From Dyadobacter jejuensis (GTDB lineage Bacteria > Bacteroidota > Bacteroidia > Cytophagales > Spirosomataceae), in the NCBI RefSeq assembly GCF_003149085.1, contig NZ_QGDT01000017.1:39178-103177 (forward strand): a stretch of 64,000 nt of DNA, given 5' to 3'. A program made the position numbers and the translations under genes. The notes below the pieces were generated by a model. It was not told where the DNA came from and made no database searches. It worked only from the letters and a program-made list of their open reading frames with translations. Shown here in pieces: positions 16,894-26,204 of this stretch. Position 1 is the first letter of the stretch. Every line of letters begins with the position of its first letter.

Positions 16894-18724
16894 ACCGAAC
16901 TCTTTTTTATATTGGCTATTAAGTTGTGCCCTGTTGGTTGCCTTTACGGCCAAGGGGCAATTGAGGGTAGTACCTCTAAGCGTGCCGGTCGCAACGGAGG
17001 GGGCGGAGCATTCGGGTATGCGGGTAGGGGCTACGGTCAACTTACCATTTTTTGATGATTTCTCCACAGCTACCAGTGGGATTCCCGACGCAACGTATTG
17101 GGAAACAGGAAGTGGTGTGTCTATTAATAATACGCTTACGACTGGGCAGCCATCCCTCAATTTGGCTACCTTCGACGGGCTGAATTCCCATGGGTTTCCC
17201 TATAATTTCATAAATCCCCTCTACCAGGACTTTACCGATACGCTCACCTCACAGCCTATTGCGCTTGGGGGGCTAAGTCCTGCCGACTCCATCTATCTAA
17301 GTTTTTTTTGGCAGAGCGGCTCGCTCATTGAGAAGCCAGATTCAAGCGATTTTTTGCAACTGGAGTTTCTAGGGGTAGATGCCCAGTGGGAGGTCGTGTG
17401 GAAGCAAACGGGTTATAGAGTGGATTCCGCTTTTCATCAAACTTTTGTAGCGATCAAGGATCCTAAGTATCTGCATTCGGGGTTTCAATTCCGATTTCAA
17501 AGTTACGGACGAAGTTCGGGAGCTTATGACATGTGGCATGTAGACTATGTATTCCTAAATGCGGGTAGAAATTCCTCGGACCGCTATATTCGGGACTTGG
17601 CCCTTACACGTCCTTTAAGTCCTCTCTTAAAGGAGTTTACCAATATGCCCTTGGGGCATTATCTTACCGACCCCGGCCGGTTTACGGAGGAGGCCGTAAC
17701 CGCTGAAATCCGAAATTTATATAATAATGAAAACCGGACTTCCTTCGTACTGACCCTTGAAGACGAGCTCTCCGGTACCAGTTTTGTTGGAGGGAGTGAA
17801 GGCTCAACGTACATTGGCCCCCTGGCCACCCTCGATAAATCCGTTAAGATGAGTCCCCTGACGGGTGTTGAAGGATTAGAATCTCTGCGGATACGGTATA
17901 AGTTTATGATGCAAACTACCGATAATCAGAATCCCAGTATTCCCACCATCGATCTTCGGCGCAACGACACCCTCAGTGCGGTTGCCGAACTGAACGACTA
18001 TTTTGCTTATGACGACGGAACGGCAGAATACGGAGTTCAGATGAATCAGAAACTGGGTAGAACCGTCGTCCAATATTTATTGCCGAAGCCTGATACCATA
18101 GGGGGAGTTCGTATGTCGATCTTACCCTTTAATAATGATATTGCCGGCTCTAGCTTTACCCTTCAGCTATGGAGCAACAAACAAGGGAAGCCCGATAGGT
18201 TGTTGGCTCAGCAGGCCTTTCCCGCCACCTATAATTCCAGTAGAACGGAACTTTCAGAGTTTGCCTTCGCTAGAGCCGTGGCCGTTTCCGATACGTTTTA
18301 CGTTGGTTGGCTGCAAGTGAGTGATAATCCGCTTACAATAGGCTACGACCTAAATACCAAATATGGAGCAGGGAAAGTACATTACAGCGTAGGTAATTCA
18401 TGGACCGTAGCGGCAAATTTGCGGGGAAGTATCATGATTAGGCCATTTGTTGCACGAGCCGGTGCTGAGGTCATCACGGGCACCGAGCCGCTCCTTCAAC
18501 AGGCGTTTTATTATCCCAACCCCTTTAGGGGAACGGTACAATGGAAGGGCGAAGCCTTGAAAAAGATAGAGGTGTATGACCAGTCCGGAAGGCTACTTCG
18601 GGAAATTACCGATGGAATTCAAGGTGATTTTATAGACCTAAAGGAACTAACCCAAGGTTATTACTATTTTAAAACGTACACAACAAAAGGAAGCAGCGTA
18701 CACAGAATGCTGCGGTTGAAATAA
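16865..18724 (+). CDS. T9SS-secreted protein with C-terminal sorting domain
   Basis: The 619-residue protein carries an N-terminal signal peptide (hydrophobic about residues 14-30, cleavage near TAKGQ) and ends with a type A T9SS sorting domain (about 540-619, starting FYYPNPFRG and ending HRMLRLK). This predicts export through Sec and then release or anchoring at the outer surface by the Por machinery. The middle shows beta-rich jelly-roll-like text (PFFDDFSTA, DMWHVDYVFLNAG) and no catalytic motif. Its start lies inside the PASTA gene, which implies translational coupling. Confidence 0.85.
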   Translation: MNNPKDYNSKPNSFLYWLLSCALLVAFTAKGQLRVVPLSVPVATEGAEHSGMRVGATVNLPFFDDFSTATSGIPDATYWETGSGVSINNTLTTGQPSLNLATFDGLNSHGFPYNFINPLYQDFTDTLTSQPIALGGLSPADSIYLSFFWQSGSLIEKPDSSDFLQLEFLGVDAQWEVVWKQTGYRVDSAFHQTFVAIKDPKYLHSGFQFRFQSYGRSSGAYDMWHVDYVFLNAGRNSSDRYIRDLALTRPLSPLLKEFTNMPLGHYLTDPGRFTEEAVTAEIRNLYNNENRTSFVLTLEDELSGTSFVGGSEGSTYIGPLATLDKSVKMSPLTGVEGLESLRIRYKFMMQTTDNQNPSIPTIDLRRNDTLSAVAELNDYFAYDDGTAEYGVQMNQKLGRTVVQYLLPKPDTIGGVRMSILPFNNDIAGSSFTLQLWSNKQGKPDRLLAQQAFPATYNSSRTELSEFAFARAVAVSDTFYVGWLQVSDNPLTIGYDLNTKYGAGKVHYSVGNSWTVAANLRGSIMIRPFVARAGAEVITGTEPLLQQAFYYPNPFRGTVQWKGEALKKIEVYDQSGRLLREITDGIQGDFIDLKELTQGYYYFKTYTTKGSSVHRMLRLK

Positions 18725-18753
18725 TGATTAGGTAACTTAATAAATTTGAAGTA

Positions 18754-19062
18754 ATGGATATAACGGTAGAAGAATTAAAAGAAAGACTTGATAAAGGAGA
18801 AAATCTTCACTTTTATGATGTCCGTGAGGAGCATGAATATGAAGAGGATAACTTAGGGGCCACTTTGATTCCTCTAGGCGACTTTCCCGACCATGTGGAA
18901 GAGCTTAGCCCCCTTAAAGACGAAGAGGTAATAGTACATTGCCGCTCTGGGGCAAGAAGTGGCAAAGCCGTTGCATTCTTGAAAGCTCAAGGCTTTAGCA
19001 ATGCCAGGAATGTAATAGGCGGTATATTGGCCTATCGTGAATTGGAGGAGTCAGAAGACTAG
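18754..19062 (+). CDS. Rhodanese-like domain protein
   Basis: This 102-residue single-domain protein has the sulfurtransferase active-site loop HCRSGARS, in which the cysteine would carry the persulfide. YDVREEHEYEEDN and GGILAYREL are the usual flanking motifs. Such small cytoplasmic rhodaneses (GlpE, PspE type) move sulfane sulfur. The donor and acceptor are unknown. It lies 29 bp after the T9SS gene and ends at a strong shared terminator. Confidence 0.93.
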   Translation: MDITVEELKERLDKGENLHFYDVREEHEYEEDNLGATLIPLGDFPDHVEELSPLKDEEVIVHCRSGARSGKAVAFLKAQGFSNARNVIGGILAYRELEESED

Positions 19063-19070
19063 TGAATAGG

Positions 19071-19115
19071 AAGGAAGGAATTAACTCACCTTGTGGTGAT
19101 TTTAATTCCTTCCTT
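19071..19115. terminator. Long bidirectional hairpin terminator
   Basis: The 14-base arms AAGGAAGGAATTAA (19071-19084) and TTAATTCCTTCCTT (19102-19115) are perfectly complementary, and an inner TCACC/GGTGA stem extends the structure. It separates the convergent rhodanese and folB genes. Confidence 0.8.
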
Positions 19116-19116
19116 A

Positions 19117-19506
19117 TTATCCCTCCATCGTGATAGCCGCCCGGTTGCACACTCCTCCGACTGGGGGGTTAAATTTAGAAACCTTCACCGTGACCTTGTC
19201 CACAGAAGGGTAGGAGCCCCGTATTTTTTGAATCACCTTCAGGGCAATATGTTCCAACAGGTGAGCGGGTTCCTTCATCACCTCTACGGCAATGCTGTAT
19301 AAAGTTTCATAATTTACAGTTTCACTAAGTTTGTCATGCTCTGCAGCCAGTATAAAATTGGTGTGGATGGTGATGTCCAGTGAATACTTGTTTCCAATGC
19401 GTTGTTCTTCAGGGTAGTAGCCGTGATAGGCAAAAAACTCTAATCCTTCTAAGGTAATGGTTCCCAATGAATGTGGTGGTAGGTTCTGTGGCGCTGGTGA
19501 GGCCAC
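19117..19506 (-). CDS. folB: Dihydroneopterin aldolase
   Basis: This 129-residue enzyme of folate synthesis cleaves 7,8-dihydroneopterin to 6-hydroxymethyl-dihydropterin and glycolaldehyde. The N-terminal GLEFFAYHGYYPEEQRIGN, ETVNYETLY and the C-terminal VKVSKFNPPVGGV are family signatures. It lies 18 bp after the DivIVA-domain gene and probably shares its transcript. The shared terminator at 19071-19115 ends it. Confidence 0.95.
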   Translation of the reverse strand: MASPAPQNLPPHSLGTITLEGLEFFAYHGYYPEEQRIGNKYSLDITIHTNFILAAEHDKLSETVNYETLYSIAVEVMKEPAHLLEHIALKVIQKIRGSYPSVDKVTVKVSKFNPPVGGVCNRAAITMEG

Positions 19507-19524
19507 TTTGATGAATAATATGGT

Positions 19525-20490
19525 TTAAATTTGGTCAAAAAAGGAACCCCCACTCTCCATTTCGTTGGCTCTGGATGGCTCTGGCGCCTTTGGCTTCGAC
19601 GGCTCGGTAGCCTGCTGAGCTGGCGGAGTGGGTAAGTTTTTGTCTTGCGCCTCTGCAATGGGGGTGCTATTGTCCGCTTCAGAGCTATGGGCTATCTCGG
19701 GGTTTGCTTCTTGTGACCGCGCTGTGTCCTGCGAAACGGGGGCCGCTTTGGCTTCCTCCTCCTGCAAGTTGGGTTCCACTGTTCTGGCGATGTTCAGATT
19801 GGTTTTGGCAACTGGAGGTTGTGGTATAATAGCTTCGGACTCGCCAGAAGCCAAGGGTATGGCAGCTTCTACAGGCTTTTCTTCCTGTTTTTCTTCAATA
19901 GGCTTTTTGGGGATTTCGATTTGTGCTACATGTTGCTTTATCTCATCCATTTTATTGAGCACCGATTCCCGATCGTACTTCTGCTCGAATCGTTCTATCG
20001 TTTCTAAAGTGTTATTGGCCAAGGACGAGAGCTGAACCATGAGGTTATCCCTATAGTTTTCAATGGCTCTAAAATCTCTTTCCTGATTTTTGACCTCATT
20101 GACAAACTCCTCCTTTAGGTTTTGAAGGCGCAATTCGGTGTCGGCAATTACCTTTTGAGTGCGTTCCTCCGCTTCTAATATCATGGAGTCGGATAAGGAT
20201 ATAGCTTCTTCTTTCCTCTTTTCGGCCTCCTCTAGGGCTTCTTTTTCTATCTGTCTTCCCGTTTCTTCCGCCGTTTTTAGGGTTCTAAAAAGGGATGATT
20301 CTATGTCTTTTAGCTTGGCAAGTTCATTTTGAGTCTGTTCTAGCTGCGCTTTTAGTTGTCGGTTTTCACTGGTAAATCGTTCCCATTCCTGTGATAGTGA
20401 ATTCAAGAAGGCGTCCACGGCCTCAGGCTCATAACCCCGAAATATTTTTTCGAAGGTATGCTTGCGTATGTCTATAGCGGAAATCTTCAT
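19525..20490 (-). CDS. DivIVA domain-containing coiled-coil protein
   Basis: The 321-residue protein starts with a DivIVA-type N-terminus (IRKHTFEKIFRGYEPEAVDAFL), followed by a long coiled coil (about 35-190, rich in Glu/Lys/Leu heptads). A low-complexity Pro/Ala/Glu/Gln tail (about 200-305) leads to a conserved-looking end, SGGSFFDQI. DivIVA proteins bind curved membranes and place division or wall-growth enzymes in Gram-positives. In Bacteroidota their role is poorly known. The WD40 gene lies upstream and folB 18 bp downstream, all on the same strand. Confidence 0.85.
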   Translation of the reverse strand: MKISAIDIRKHTFEKIFRGYEPEAVDAFLNSLSQEWERFTSENRQLKAQLEQTQNELAKLKDIESSLFRTLKTAEETGRQIEKEALEEAEKRKEEAISLSDSMILEAEERTQKVIADTELRLQNLKEEFVNEVKNQERDFRAIENYRDNLMVQLSSLANNTLETIERFEQKYDRESVLNKMDEIKQHVAQIEIPKKPIEEKQEEKPVEAAIPLASGESEAIIPQPPVAKTNLNIARTVEPNLQEEEAKAAPVSQDTARSQEANPEIAHSSEADNSTPIAEAQDKNLPTPPAQQATEPSKPKAPEPSRANEMESGGSFFDQI

Positions 20491-20581
20491 GGCAGAATAT
20501 AGGCTTGATATGTATTTTTTAAACGTTGCGTAAGTTAAAGATAACTACCCTACATTTCAAAGAATTTGCCAATATTACCAT

Positions 20582-21496
20582 TTAATATGTTTCATATGGC
20601 TGTACTTCCCAGACAGAGATGGTACGGTCATCACTACAAGACACTAGCTGATTATGGTAGTTGGACCATAGTAATTTATTCACAGATGTGCCATGGCCGG
20701 CGTGGCGTCCTCTATCGATTACTTTTTTGAGCCGAAATCCCTCAGTTTGCCATATTTTTATGGATTTGTCCATACTAGCCGTAGAAAAATAGGCGCCATC
20801 GGGACTGAAAGTCAGGTGGTTGATCGCATACATATGTGCGGGTATATCCTGAATCAGCTGGTAGTCAGTTGTAGCATCCCAAATTTTAATATGGGCATCG
20901 CGACCACTGCTCAACAAATACCGTCCATCGGGCGAATAGTTCAGGGTGAATACAGAATTGCCATGTTCCCCAATGGTCTGTTTGAGGTGATAGTCTTGTA
21001 AATCGAAAATATGTACTCGATTTTGGCTATCCCCGACGGCAAATTCCCTCTGGTCGGGGCTTACTGCGATGCAGCGTATACTTTCTGAACTTAATTTAAT
21101 ATGTTTTTGAACGGAGAAACTGGGGATGTCCATTACCATAAGTACCCCATCGCCCAGGGCAATGAGTGCCTTGTCGTTCACCAGTTGAATGTCGAAAATA
21201 CTGGCTGAAGTAATTTTGGCCGTTTTTAGGATTGTATTGGTTTTGGTATCCAGGAGCTGGATTCCTTCATAATTCTGGCCTATCCATAGCTGCTCTCGGG
21301 TAGGGTCATAGGCTAGGGCGTACACCGATGCGCCGGCGCGAGCTATGAGCTTGCCGAGGTCGGGTTGGGTCAAATCCCATAGAATGATAAAGCCGTCGCC
21401 ACCTGCCGAGTAGAATTGGGAATCAGTATGTTTTTGAATTATGGTGTAAATACTATCGCGATGACCAGAAAAAGTATCAATTTTGTGGATATTCAT
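20582..21496 (-). CDS. Seven-bladed WD40 repeat protein
   Basis: The 304-residue cytoplasmic protein consists entirely of seven WD40 repeats of about 40 residues. Clear examples are SAGGDGFIILWD, LLSSGRDAHIKIWD and STASMDKSIKIW. It should fold as one beta-propeller and serve as a protein-binding platform. No signal peptide or enzymatic domain is present. It lies 91 bp upstream of the DivIVA-domain gene on the same strand, so the two may work together; this is an inference. It is divergent from the phosphopantetheinyl transferase gene across 38 bp. Confidence 0.9.
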   Translation of the reverse strand: MNIHKIDTFSGHRDSIYTIIQKHTDSQFYSAGGDGFIILWDLTQPDLGKLIARAGASVYALAYDPTREQLWIGQNYEGIQLLDTKTNTILKTAKITSASIFDIQLVNDKALIALGDGVLMVMDIPSFSVQKHIKLSSESIRCIAVSPDQREFAVGDSQNRVHIFDLQDYHLKQTIGEHGNSVFTLNYSPDGRYLLSSGRDAHIKIWDATTDYQLIQDIPAHMYAINHLTFSPDGAYFSTASMDKSIKIWQTEGFRLKKVIDRGRHAGHGTSVNKLLWSNYHNQLVSCSDDRTISVWEVQPYETY

Positions 21497-21534
21497 ATAG
21501 GATTGTTTTCACTAGCTAATTAAACAATATAGTT

Positions 21535-22164
21535 ATGCCCCTCGTTCATTCTGAACTTATCGATAATAAGGCTACCCTGTTTTTATGGGAATTGACCGAA
21601 GATGAGTCGGAACTCCGTCGCCAGTTGCACCACAAATATAATATGGAAGAGTTGGAGGCCATTTCTCATCCTCAAAAAATTAGGGAATGGTTGGCTAGCC
21701 GCTTGCTGTTGCAGCTATTGGCCCAACAACAAGAGCTTGTGTATGCGGGTACCCAAAAGGATGAGCATGGTAAGGCTTTTTTGATAAACCATAACCTACA
21801 AATATCCTTGACCCATACCCAGGACTATGTAGCGGCCATCTTAGGGACGGAGTTTCCGGTAGGTATCGACATGGAGCGCCTAGATCCCAAACTGCAGCGT
21901 ACGGCGCACAAGTTCTTGACGGTAAGCGAATATGAGCATGCCGAAGACGACCTACGCCGATTAGGAACCTACTGGTGTGCCAAGGAGGCGGTATACAAGC
22001 TTTATGGGAAGAAGAAGGTAAGCTTTAAAGATCAAATTTACATTCTACCCTTTTCCGATCAGCAAGAGGTGCTGGAAGGGGAGCTTCGGGATGAGGATAC
22101 CCTGCTCGTCTCCCAGGTATATCTGCGATGGATTGGCGAGTATTGTATGGCCATAGCACTCTAG
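21535..22164 (+). CDS. 4'-phosphopantetheinyl transferase, Sfp-like
   Basis: The 209-residue protein has the superfamily motifs VGIDMERLD (magnesium-binding Asp/Glu) and WCAKEAVYKLYG (WxxKEA). It moves phosphopantetheine from coenzyme A onto a carrier-protein serine. The length and an N-terminal half of Sfp type suggest broad carrier specificity rather than AcpS. No polyketide or peptide synthetase is in the window, so it may serve the fatty-acid carrier protein. Its stop is 7 bp from the stop of the convergent SirB1-like gene. Confidence 0.9.
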   Translation: MPLVHSELIDNKATLFLWELTEDESELRRQLHHKYNMEELEAISHPQKIREWLASRLLLQLLAQQQELVYAGTQKDEHGKAFLINHNLQISLTHTQDYVAAILGTEFPVGIDMERLDPKLQRTAHKFLTVSEYEHAEDDLRRLGTYWCAKEAVYKLYGKKKVSFKDQIYILPFSDQQEVLEGELRDEDTLLVSQVYLRWIGEYCMAIAL

Positions 22165-22171
22165 TGAGGTG

Positions 22172-23017
22172 CTATTCCAAGGGGTGGTCCATGGTCGACC
22201 GTAATATATTTTCCAGCTCCTTCTTTTTCTCATGATCGCCCGTCTTCTCGTAGGACAACAGCAGGTTTCTCAGTACCCTTTGAATTATCTCCAGGTTGGT
22301 GCAGGGCTGGTAGAAGATATCTTTGGGCTTAATATTCAATTGGGCAATGTAATGATCGATATCGGTTTTAGAAAATATAATACCCCGACTGAATACATTG
22401 ATATAAAACTGCACCTGGTCCTTTTTATAAGTCAAGACAAAAAGGTTGGGAAGATTAACTCCGTAAATGGGCAGTTTTAGCTTATGTGCTATCAGCAGAT
22501 AAATTACGCATAAGGTAATCGGGTTCCCCTTTTTGGTTTCCAAAACAATATTAATCATCGAGTTGGAAGGAGAATGGAAGTTTTTGGTATTAGCCGAAAA
22601 ATTTAGGTCGCCAAAAAAGACCCCGTTGATCCTTTTTATCTGGTCCACCGGATTCATTTCGTCTTGAAACTGGGTCCATATATCATAATAGAGCTGCTCA
22701 ACAGACACGTTTAGCTCTTCGAGGGTAAGGTCGGGGTATAGGTAGGTAGCCACTATCCACATACCCTCCATCAAATCCTGTCCACCACTATTTCTCCAGG
22801 TCTGCAGGCGATCCATCAGGATACTCTGTTGTAGTTCATGGATAAGTTCTTCTATGCGATGCTGTACCGTAGGGTTAAAGCTATTTTCCCATTCTGTTTC
22901 CAGTAAGGGGATAATACTACCACCCAAAGATAAAATCCTACCTTCTACATGCTGGCTCACTTCATGGTCTTCGTCGTCGAGTAGTGATATCAGTGCTTTT
23001 ATTTCGTTCTTATTCAT
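22172..23017 (-). CDS. SirB1-like transglutaminase-core family protein
   Basis: The 281-residue protein matches the Transglut_core2/SirB1 family. Diagnostic stretches are INGVFFGDLNF, SMINIVLETKKGNPITLCVIYLLIAHKLKLPIYG (split here as SMINIVLETKKGN and LKLPIYGVNLPN) and a C-terminal helical segment resembling a TPR (LEIIQRVLRNLLLSYEKTGD). The usual transglutaminase catalytic cysteine is replaced in much of this family, so enzymatic activity is uncertain. Biochemical function is unknown. It is a lone gene, divergent from galE. Confidence 0.85.
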   Translation of the reverse strand: MNKNEIKALISLLDDEDHEVSQHVEGRILSLGGSIIPLLETEWENSFNPTVQHRIEELIHELQQSILMDRLQTWRNSGGQDLMEGMWIVATYLYPDLTLEELNVSVEQLYYDIWTQFQDEMNPVDQIKRINGVFFGDLNFSANTKNFHSPSNSMINIVLETKKGNPITLCVIYLLIAHKLKLPIYGVNLPNLFVLTYKKDQVQFYINVFSRGIIFSKTDIDHYIAQLNIKPKDIFYQPCTNLEIIQRVLRNLLLSYEKTGDHEKKKELENILRSTMDHPLE

Positions 23018-23089
23018 AATCCCACAAATCTTCGTTTTCTAACAATCGGATAAATAAAAACATTTTTTTTTTATAGACGTCAAATTTTC

Positions 23090-23097
23090 TACTTTTG
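23090..23097 (+). promoter_or_regulatory. Distal -7 box candidate for galE
   Basis: TACTTTTG fits TAnnTTTG exactly, with a T-run about 20 bp upstream instead of TTTG. It would give a leader of about 125 nucleotides before galE. Confidence 0.35.
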
Positions 23098-23167
23098 CTC
23101 GGAAAAAATAATTATATCCCCTTGTTGTTTTGCCCTATTTTAAAGGGTTAAGCTAAGGTAGGTATGT

Positions 23168-23175
23168 TAATTTTG
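23168..23175 (+). promoter_or_regulatory. Proximal -7 box candidate for galE
   Basis: TAATTTTG fits TAnnTTTG exactly and lies 54 bp before the galE ATG. No good TTTG is visible at -33. Confidence 0.35.
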
Positions 23176-23229
23176 AGTCAATCGGTAATTTCCTTATTCA
23201 CTACCATTTAGATATTAAGTATATTGAAA

Positions 23230-24249
23230 ATGAAAATACTTGTTACAGGAGGGGCCGGTTTTATAGGTTCGCATACCGTTGTGGAGCTACACCAGGCAGG
23301 CTTTGAGCCCGTTATTCTCGATAACCTCTACAATTCTAATCGGGATGTTCTTAAGGGCATCCAGCAAATCACCGGTGTCGAATTTCCTTTCTATGAATAT
23401 GACTGCAATGACCTTGAGAAACTCAGAGAACTTTTTGATAAAGAGCGGTTCGATGGGGTCATTCACTTTGCCGCTTATAAGGCGGTAGGAGAGTCCGTTC
23501 AGAAACCCTTGGAATATTATGAAAATAACCTTGTTTCGCTGCTCAATTTACTGAAAGTCATGCAGGAATACAAGGTGCCTAAGTTTGTATTTTCTTCGTC
23601 TTGTACCGTATATGGTCAGCCAGAGCAACTCCCCGTTACTGAGGACACCCCAAGGCTGCCAGCTACTTCTCCTTATGGCAATACCAAAGCGGTAGCAGAG
23701 GACATTATCAGGGATTTTGTGTTTTCTGGTACGGTGGTTAAGGCCATTGCACTTCGGTATTTCAACCCTATTGGAGCGCACGAAACTTCTTTGATAGGCG
23801 AATTGCCTAATGGAGTTCCTAGTAATTTGGTGCCCTATATTACCCAAACGGCTGCGGGCTTGAGGCCCTCACTTACCGTTTTTGGTAGCGATTATGATAC
23901 GGCCGACGGTACCTGTGTTAGAGATTTCATACATGTGGTCGATCTGGCCAAGGCCCATGTAAAAGCCTTGGAGTTGTTAGACGAAAACCAGGCCGATCAG
24001 TACTACGATGTCTTTAATGTAGGAACTGGAGAAGGATATACTGTCCTGAATCTGATCAAAACCTTTGAGGAGGTCAATAAACTTAAGCTCAACTATAGCA
24101 TAGGTCCTCGCCGTGCTGGTGACGTGGAGAAGATCTACGCTCAGGCCGACAAAGTAAATACCATCATGAAATGGAAAGCAGAAAAAAGCCTCGCAGAAGC
24201 ACTGCGTGACGCTTGGAATTGGCAATTAAAAATTACACAGACTAAATGA
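23230..24249 (+). CDS. galE: UDP-glucose 4-epimerase
   Basis: This 339-residue short-chain-dehydrogenase-type epimerase interconverts UDP-glucose and UDP-galactose. The N-terminal NAD site is VTGGAGFIGSH, and the catalytic Ser and Tyr/Lys lie in FSSSCTVYG and SPYGNTK. I used the ATG at 23230 (MKILVTGG); a TTG two codons upstream is less likely. It overlaps the end of the next gene's start (stop at 24249, rfbB start at 24246), so galE-rfbB-rfbA form one operon for sugar-nucleotide supply. Confidence 0.95.
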   Translation: MKILVTGGAGFIGSHTVVELHQAGFEPVILDNLYNSNRDVLKGIQQITGVEFPFYEYDCNDLEKLRELFDKERFDGVIHFAAYKAVGESVQKPLEYYENNLVSLLNLLKVMQEYKVPKFVFSSSCTVYGQPEQLPVTEDTPRLPATSPYGNTKAVAEDIIRDFVFSGTVVKAIALRYFNPIGAHETSLIGELPNGVPSNLVPYITQTAAGLRPSLTVFGSDYDTADGTCVRDFIHVVDLAKAHVKALELLDENQADQYYDVFNVGTGEGYTVLNLIKTFEEVNKLKLNYSIGPRRAGDVEKIYAQADKVNTIMKWKAEKSLAEALRDAWNWQLKITQTK

Positions 24250-25301
24250 AAAAAATACTTATTACCGGAGGAGCCGGTTTTATTGGTTCCCATGTGGTAC
24301 GTCGATTCGTAACCAACCATCCCGAATACCATATCTTTAACCTGGATGCTCTGACGTATGCGGGTAACTTGGAGAATCTGAGCGACCTGGAAGATGCCGG
24401 TAACTATACTTTTGTTAAGGGAGATATAGTAGATGCCGCATTCCTCGATAATCTGTTCGCCGAGAATGACTTTTTTGGAGTGGTGCATCTTGCCGCCGAG
24501 AGCCATGTAGACCGGTCCATATCCGACCCTATGTCGTTTGTGATGACCAACGTGGTGGGGACGGTCAACCTATTGAATGCCGCTAAAAAGGCTTGGGGTA
24601 GTGACTTAGACGGACGCCGCTTTTACCACGTGTCTACCGATGAGGTATATGGTGAACTGCACGACCCTAAGGAGTTCTTTCTCGAAACGACTAGCTACGA
24701 TCCTCGCTCCCCATATTCCGCTTCGAAAGCCTCTTCCGATCACTTTGTGAGGGCCTACCACAACACCTATAAGCTGCCCGTGGTGATCTCCAACTGTTCT
24801 AATAACTATGGTCCTAACCATTTTCCAGAAAAGTTGATCCCTCTAAGTATTCATAATATTTTGAATAATAAGCCACTTCCTGTCTATGGAAAAGGCGAAA
24901 ATATTCGGGACTGGTTGTATGTAGTAGACCATGCCATTGCCATCGATGTCATTTTTCATACCGGAAAAGACGGCGATACGTATAATATTGGAGGGCATAA
25001 TGAGTGGAAGAATATCGATTTAGTGTTGCTACTTTGTAAAGTGATGGATCAGAAATTGGGCCGTCCCGAAGGTACTTCCGAAAAGCTTATTACCTATGTT
25101 ACCGATCGTGCCGGCCACGACTTGCGGTATGCCATCGATGCTACCAAGCTTTCGGATGAGCTAGGATGGAAGCCTTCCCTTCAGTTTGAAGAAGGGTTAG
25201 AAAAAACCGTAGACTGGTATCTGTCTAATCAGGATTGGCTCAATAACGTCACCTCGGGAGATTATAAGAAGTATTACGACTCAATGTACACTAATCGTTA
25301 A
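24246..25301 (+). CDS. rfbB: dTDP-glucose 4,6-dehydratase
   Basis: The 351-residue enzyme converts dTDP-glucose to dTDP-4-keto-6-deoxyglucose, the entry step to dTDP-rhamnose and related deoxysugars. It shows ITGGAGFIGSHVV for NAD, HLAAESHVDRS, the catalytic STDEVYG and SPYSASKASSDH, and NCSNNYGP. Its start overlaps the galE stop by four bases and rfbA follows after 2 bp. The usual partners rfbC and rfbD are not in the window, so the final sugar cannot be named. Confidence 0.96.
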   Translation: MKKILITGGAGFIGSHVVRRFVTNHPEYHIFNLDALTYAGNLENLSDLEDAGNYTFVKGDIVDAAFLDNLFAENDFFGVVHLAAESHVDRSISDPMSFVMTNVVGTVNLLNAAKKAWGSDLDGRRFYHVSTDEVYGELHDPKEFFLETTSYDPRSPYSASKASSDHFVRAYHNTYKLPVVISNCSNNYGPNHFPEKLIPLSIHNILNNKPLPVYGKGENIRDWLYVVDHAIAIDVIFHTGKDGDTYNIGGHNEWKNIDLVLLLCKVMDQKLGRPEGTSEKLITYVTDRAGHDLRYAIDATKLSDELGWKPSLQFEEGLEKTVDWYLSNQDWLNNVTSGDYKKYYDSMYTNR

Positions 25302-25303
25302 TT

Positions 25304-26170
25304 ATGAAAGGAATAATATTGGCGGGAGGGTCTGGAACCAGACTTCACCCACTCACACTTGCCGTTAGTAAGCAACTCATGCCGGTTTATGATAAGCCCA
25401 TGATATATTACCCCTTGTCCATTCTGATGCTGGCGGGGATAAAAGAGATTTTGATCATTTCGACCCCACACGATTTACCCAATTTCGAAAAATTGCTAGG
25501 CGATGGTAGCCGATTGGGTTGTAGATTCGAATATGCCGTTCAGCCGAGTCCGGATGGACTGGCTCAAGCATTTATTATTGGAGAAGAGTTTATTGGAGAC
25601 GATAAAGTGGCCCTGATATTGGGTGACAATATATTTTATGGCTCTGGACTTTCCAAATTATTACAATCCAATAATGATCCTCAGGGAGGGGTTATATTCG
25701 CTTACCAAGTACATGACCCTGAGCGTTATGGAGTGGTAGACTTCGATAAAGAGAAAAATGTGATCTCTATTGAGGAGAAACCTCAGAAGCCAAAATCGAA
25801 TTATGCCGTTCCTGGTCTCTATTTTTACGATAATAATGTAGTTGAAATAGCCAAGACGATTCCACCTTCACCTAGAGGCGAACTGGAAATAACCGATGTG
25901 AACAGGGTTTATTTGGAGCGGGGCCAACTTAAAGTGGGCGTGCTCGATCGTGGAACCGCCTGGCTCGACACTGGCACCTTCCAATCTTTGATGCAAGCCG
26001 GACAATTCGTTCAGGTGATCGAAGAAAGGCAAGGATTGAAAGTGGGGTGCATTGAGGAAATTGCCTATAGAATGGGCTTTATCAATGAAGACCAGCTTAG
26101 AGAGATTGCCAAACCGCTCGTTAAAAGTGGCTACGGAACCTATCTCGAAAGTATTATTGCCCATAAGTAA
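25304..26170 (+). CDS. rfbA: Glucose-1-phosphate thymidylyltransferase
   Basis: This 288-residue nucleotidyltransferase makes dTDP-glucose from dTTP and glucose-1-phosphate. The signature GGSGTRLHPLT opens the protein, followed by SKQLMPVYDKPMIYYPLS, ILGDNIFYG and a C-terminal helical region of RmlA type. It directly follows rfbB, whose substrate it produces. The next gene, an O-methyltransferase, starts 34 bp later and may be in the same transcript. Confidence 0.97.
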   Translation: MKGIILAGGSGTRLHPLTLAVSKQLMPVYDKPMIYYPLSILMLAGIKEILIISTPHDLPNFEKLLGDGSRLGCRFEYAVQPSPDGLAQAFIIGEEFIGDDKVALILGDNIFYGSGLSKLLQSNNDPQGGVIFAYQVHDPERYGVVDFDKEKNVISIEEKPQKPKSNYAVPGLYFYDNNVVEIAKTIPPSPRGELEITDVNRVYLERGQLKVGVLDRGTAWLDTGTFQSLMQAGQFVQVIEERQGLKVGCIEEIAYRMGFINEDQLREIAKPLVKSGYGTYLESIIAHK

Positions 26171-26204
26171 ACGTTGATATACCCTAGAAATAGTAATTTT
26201 CTGT

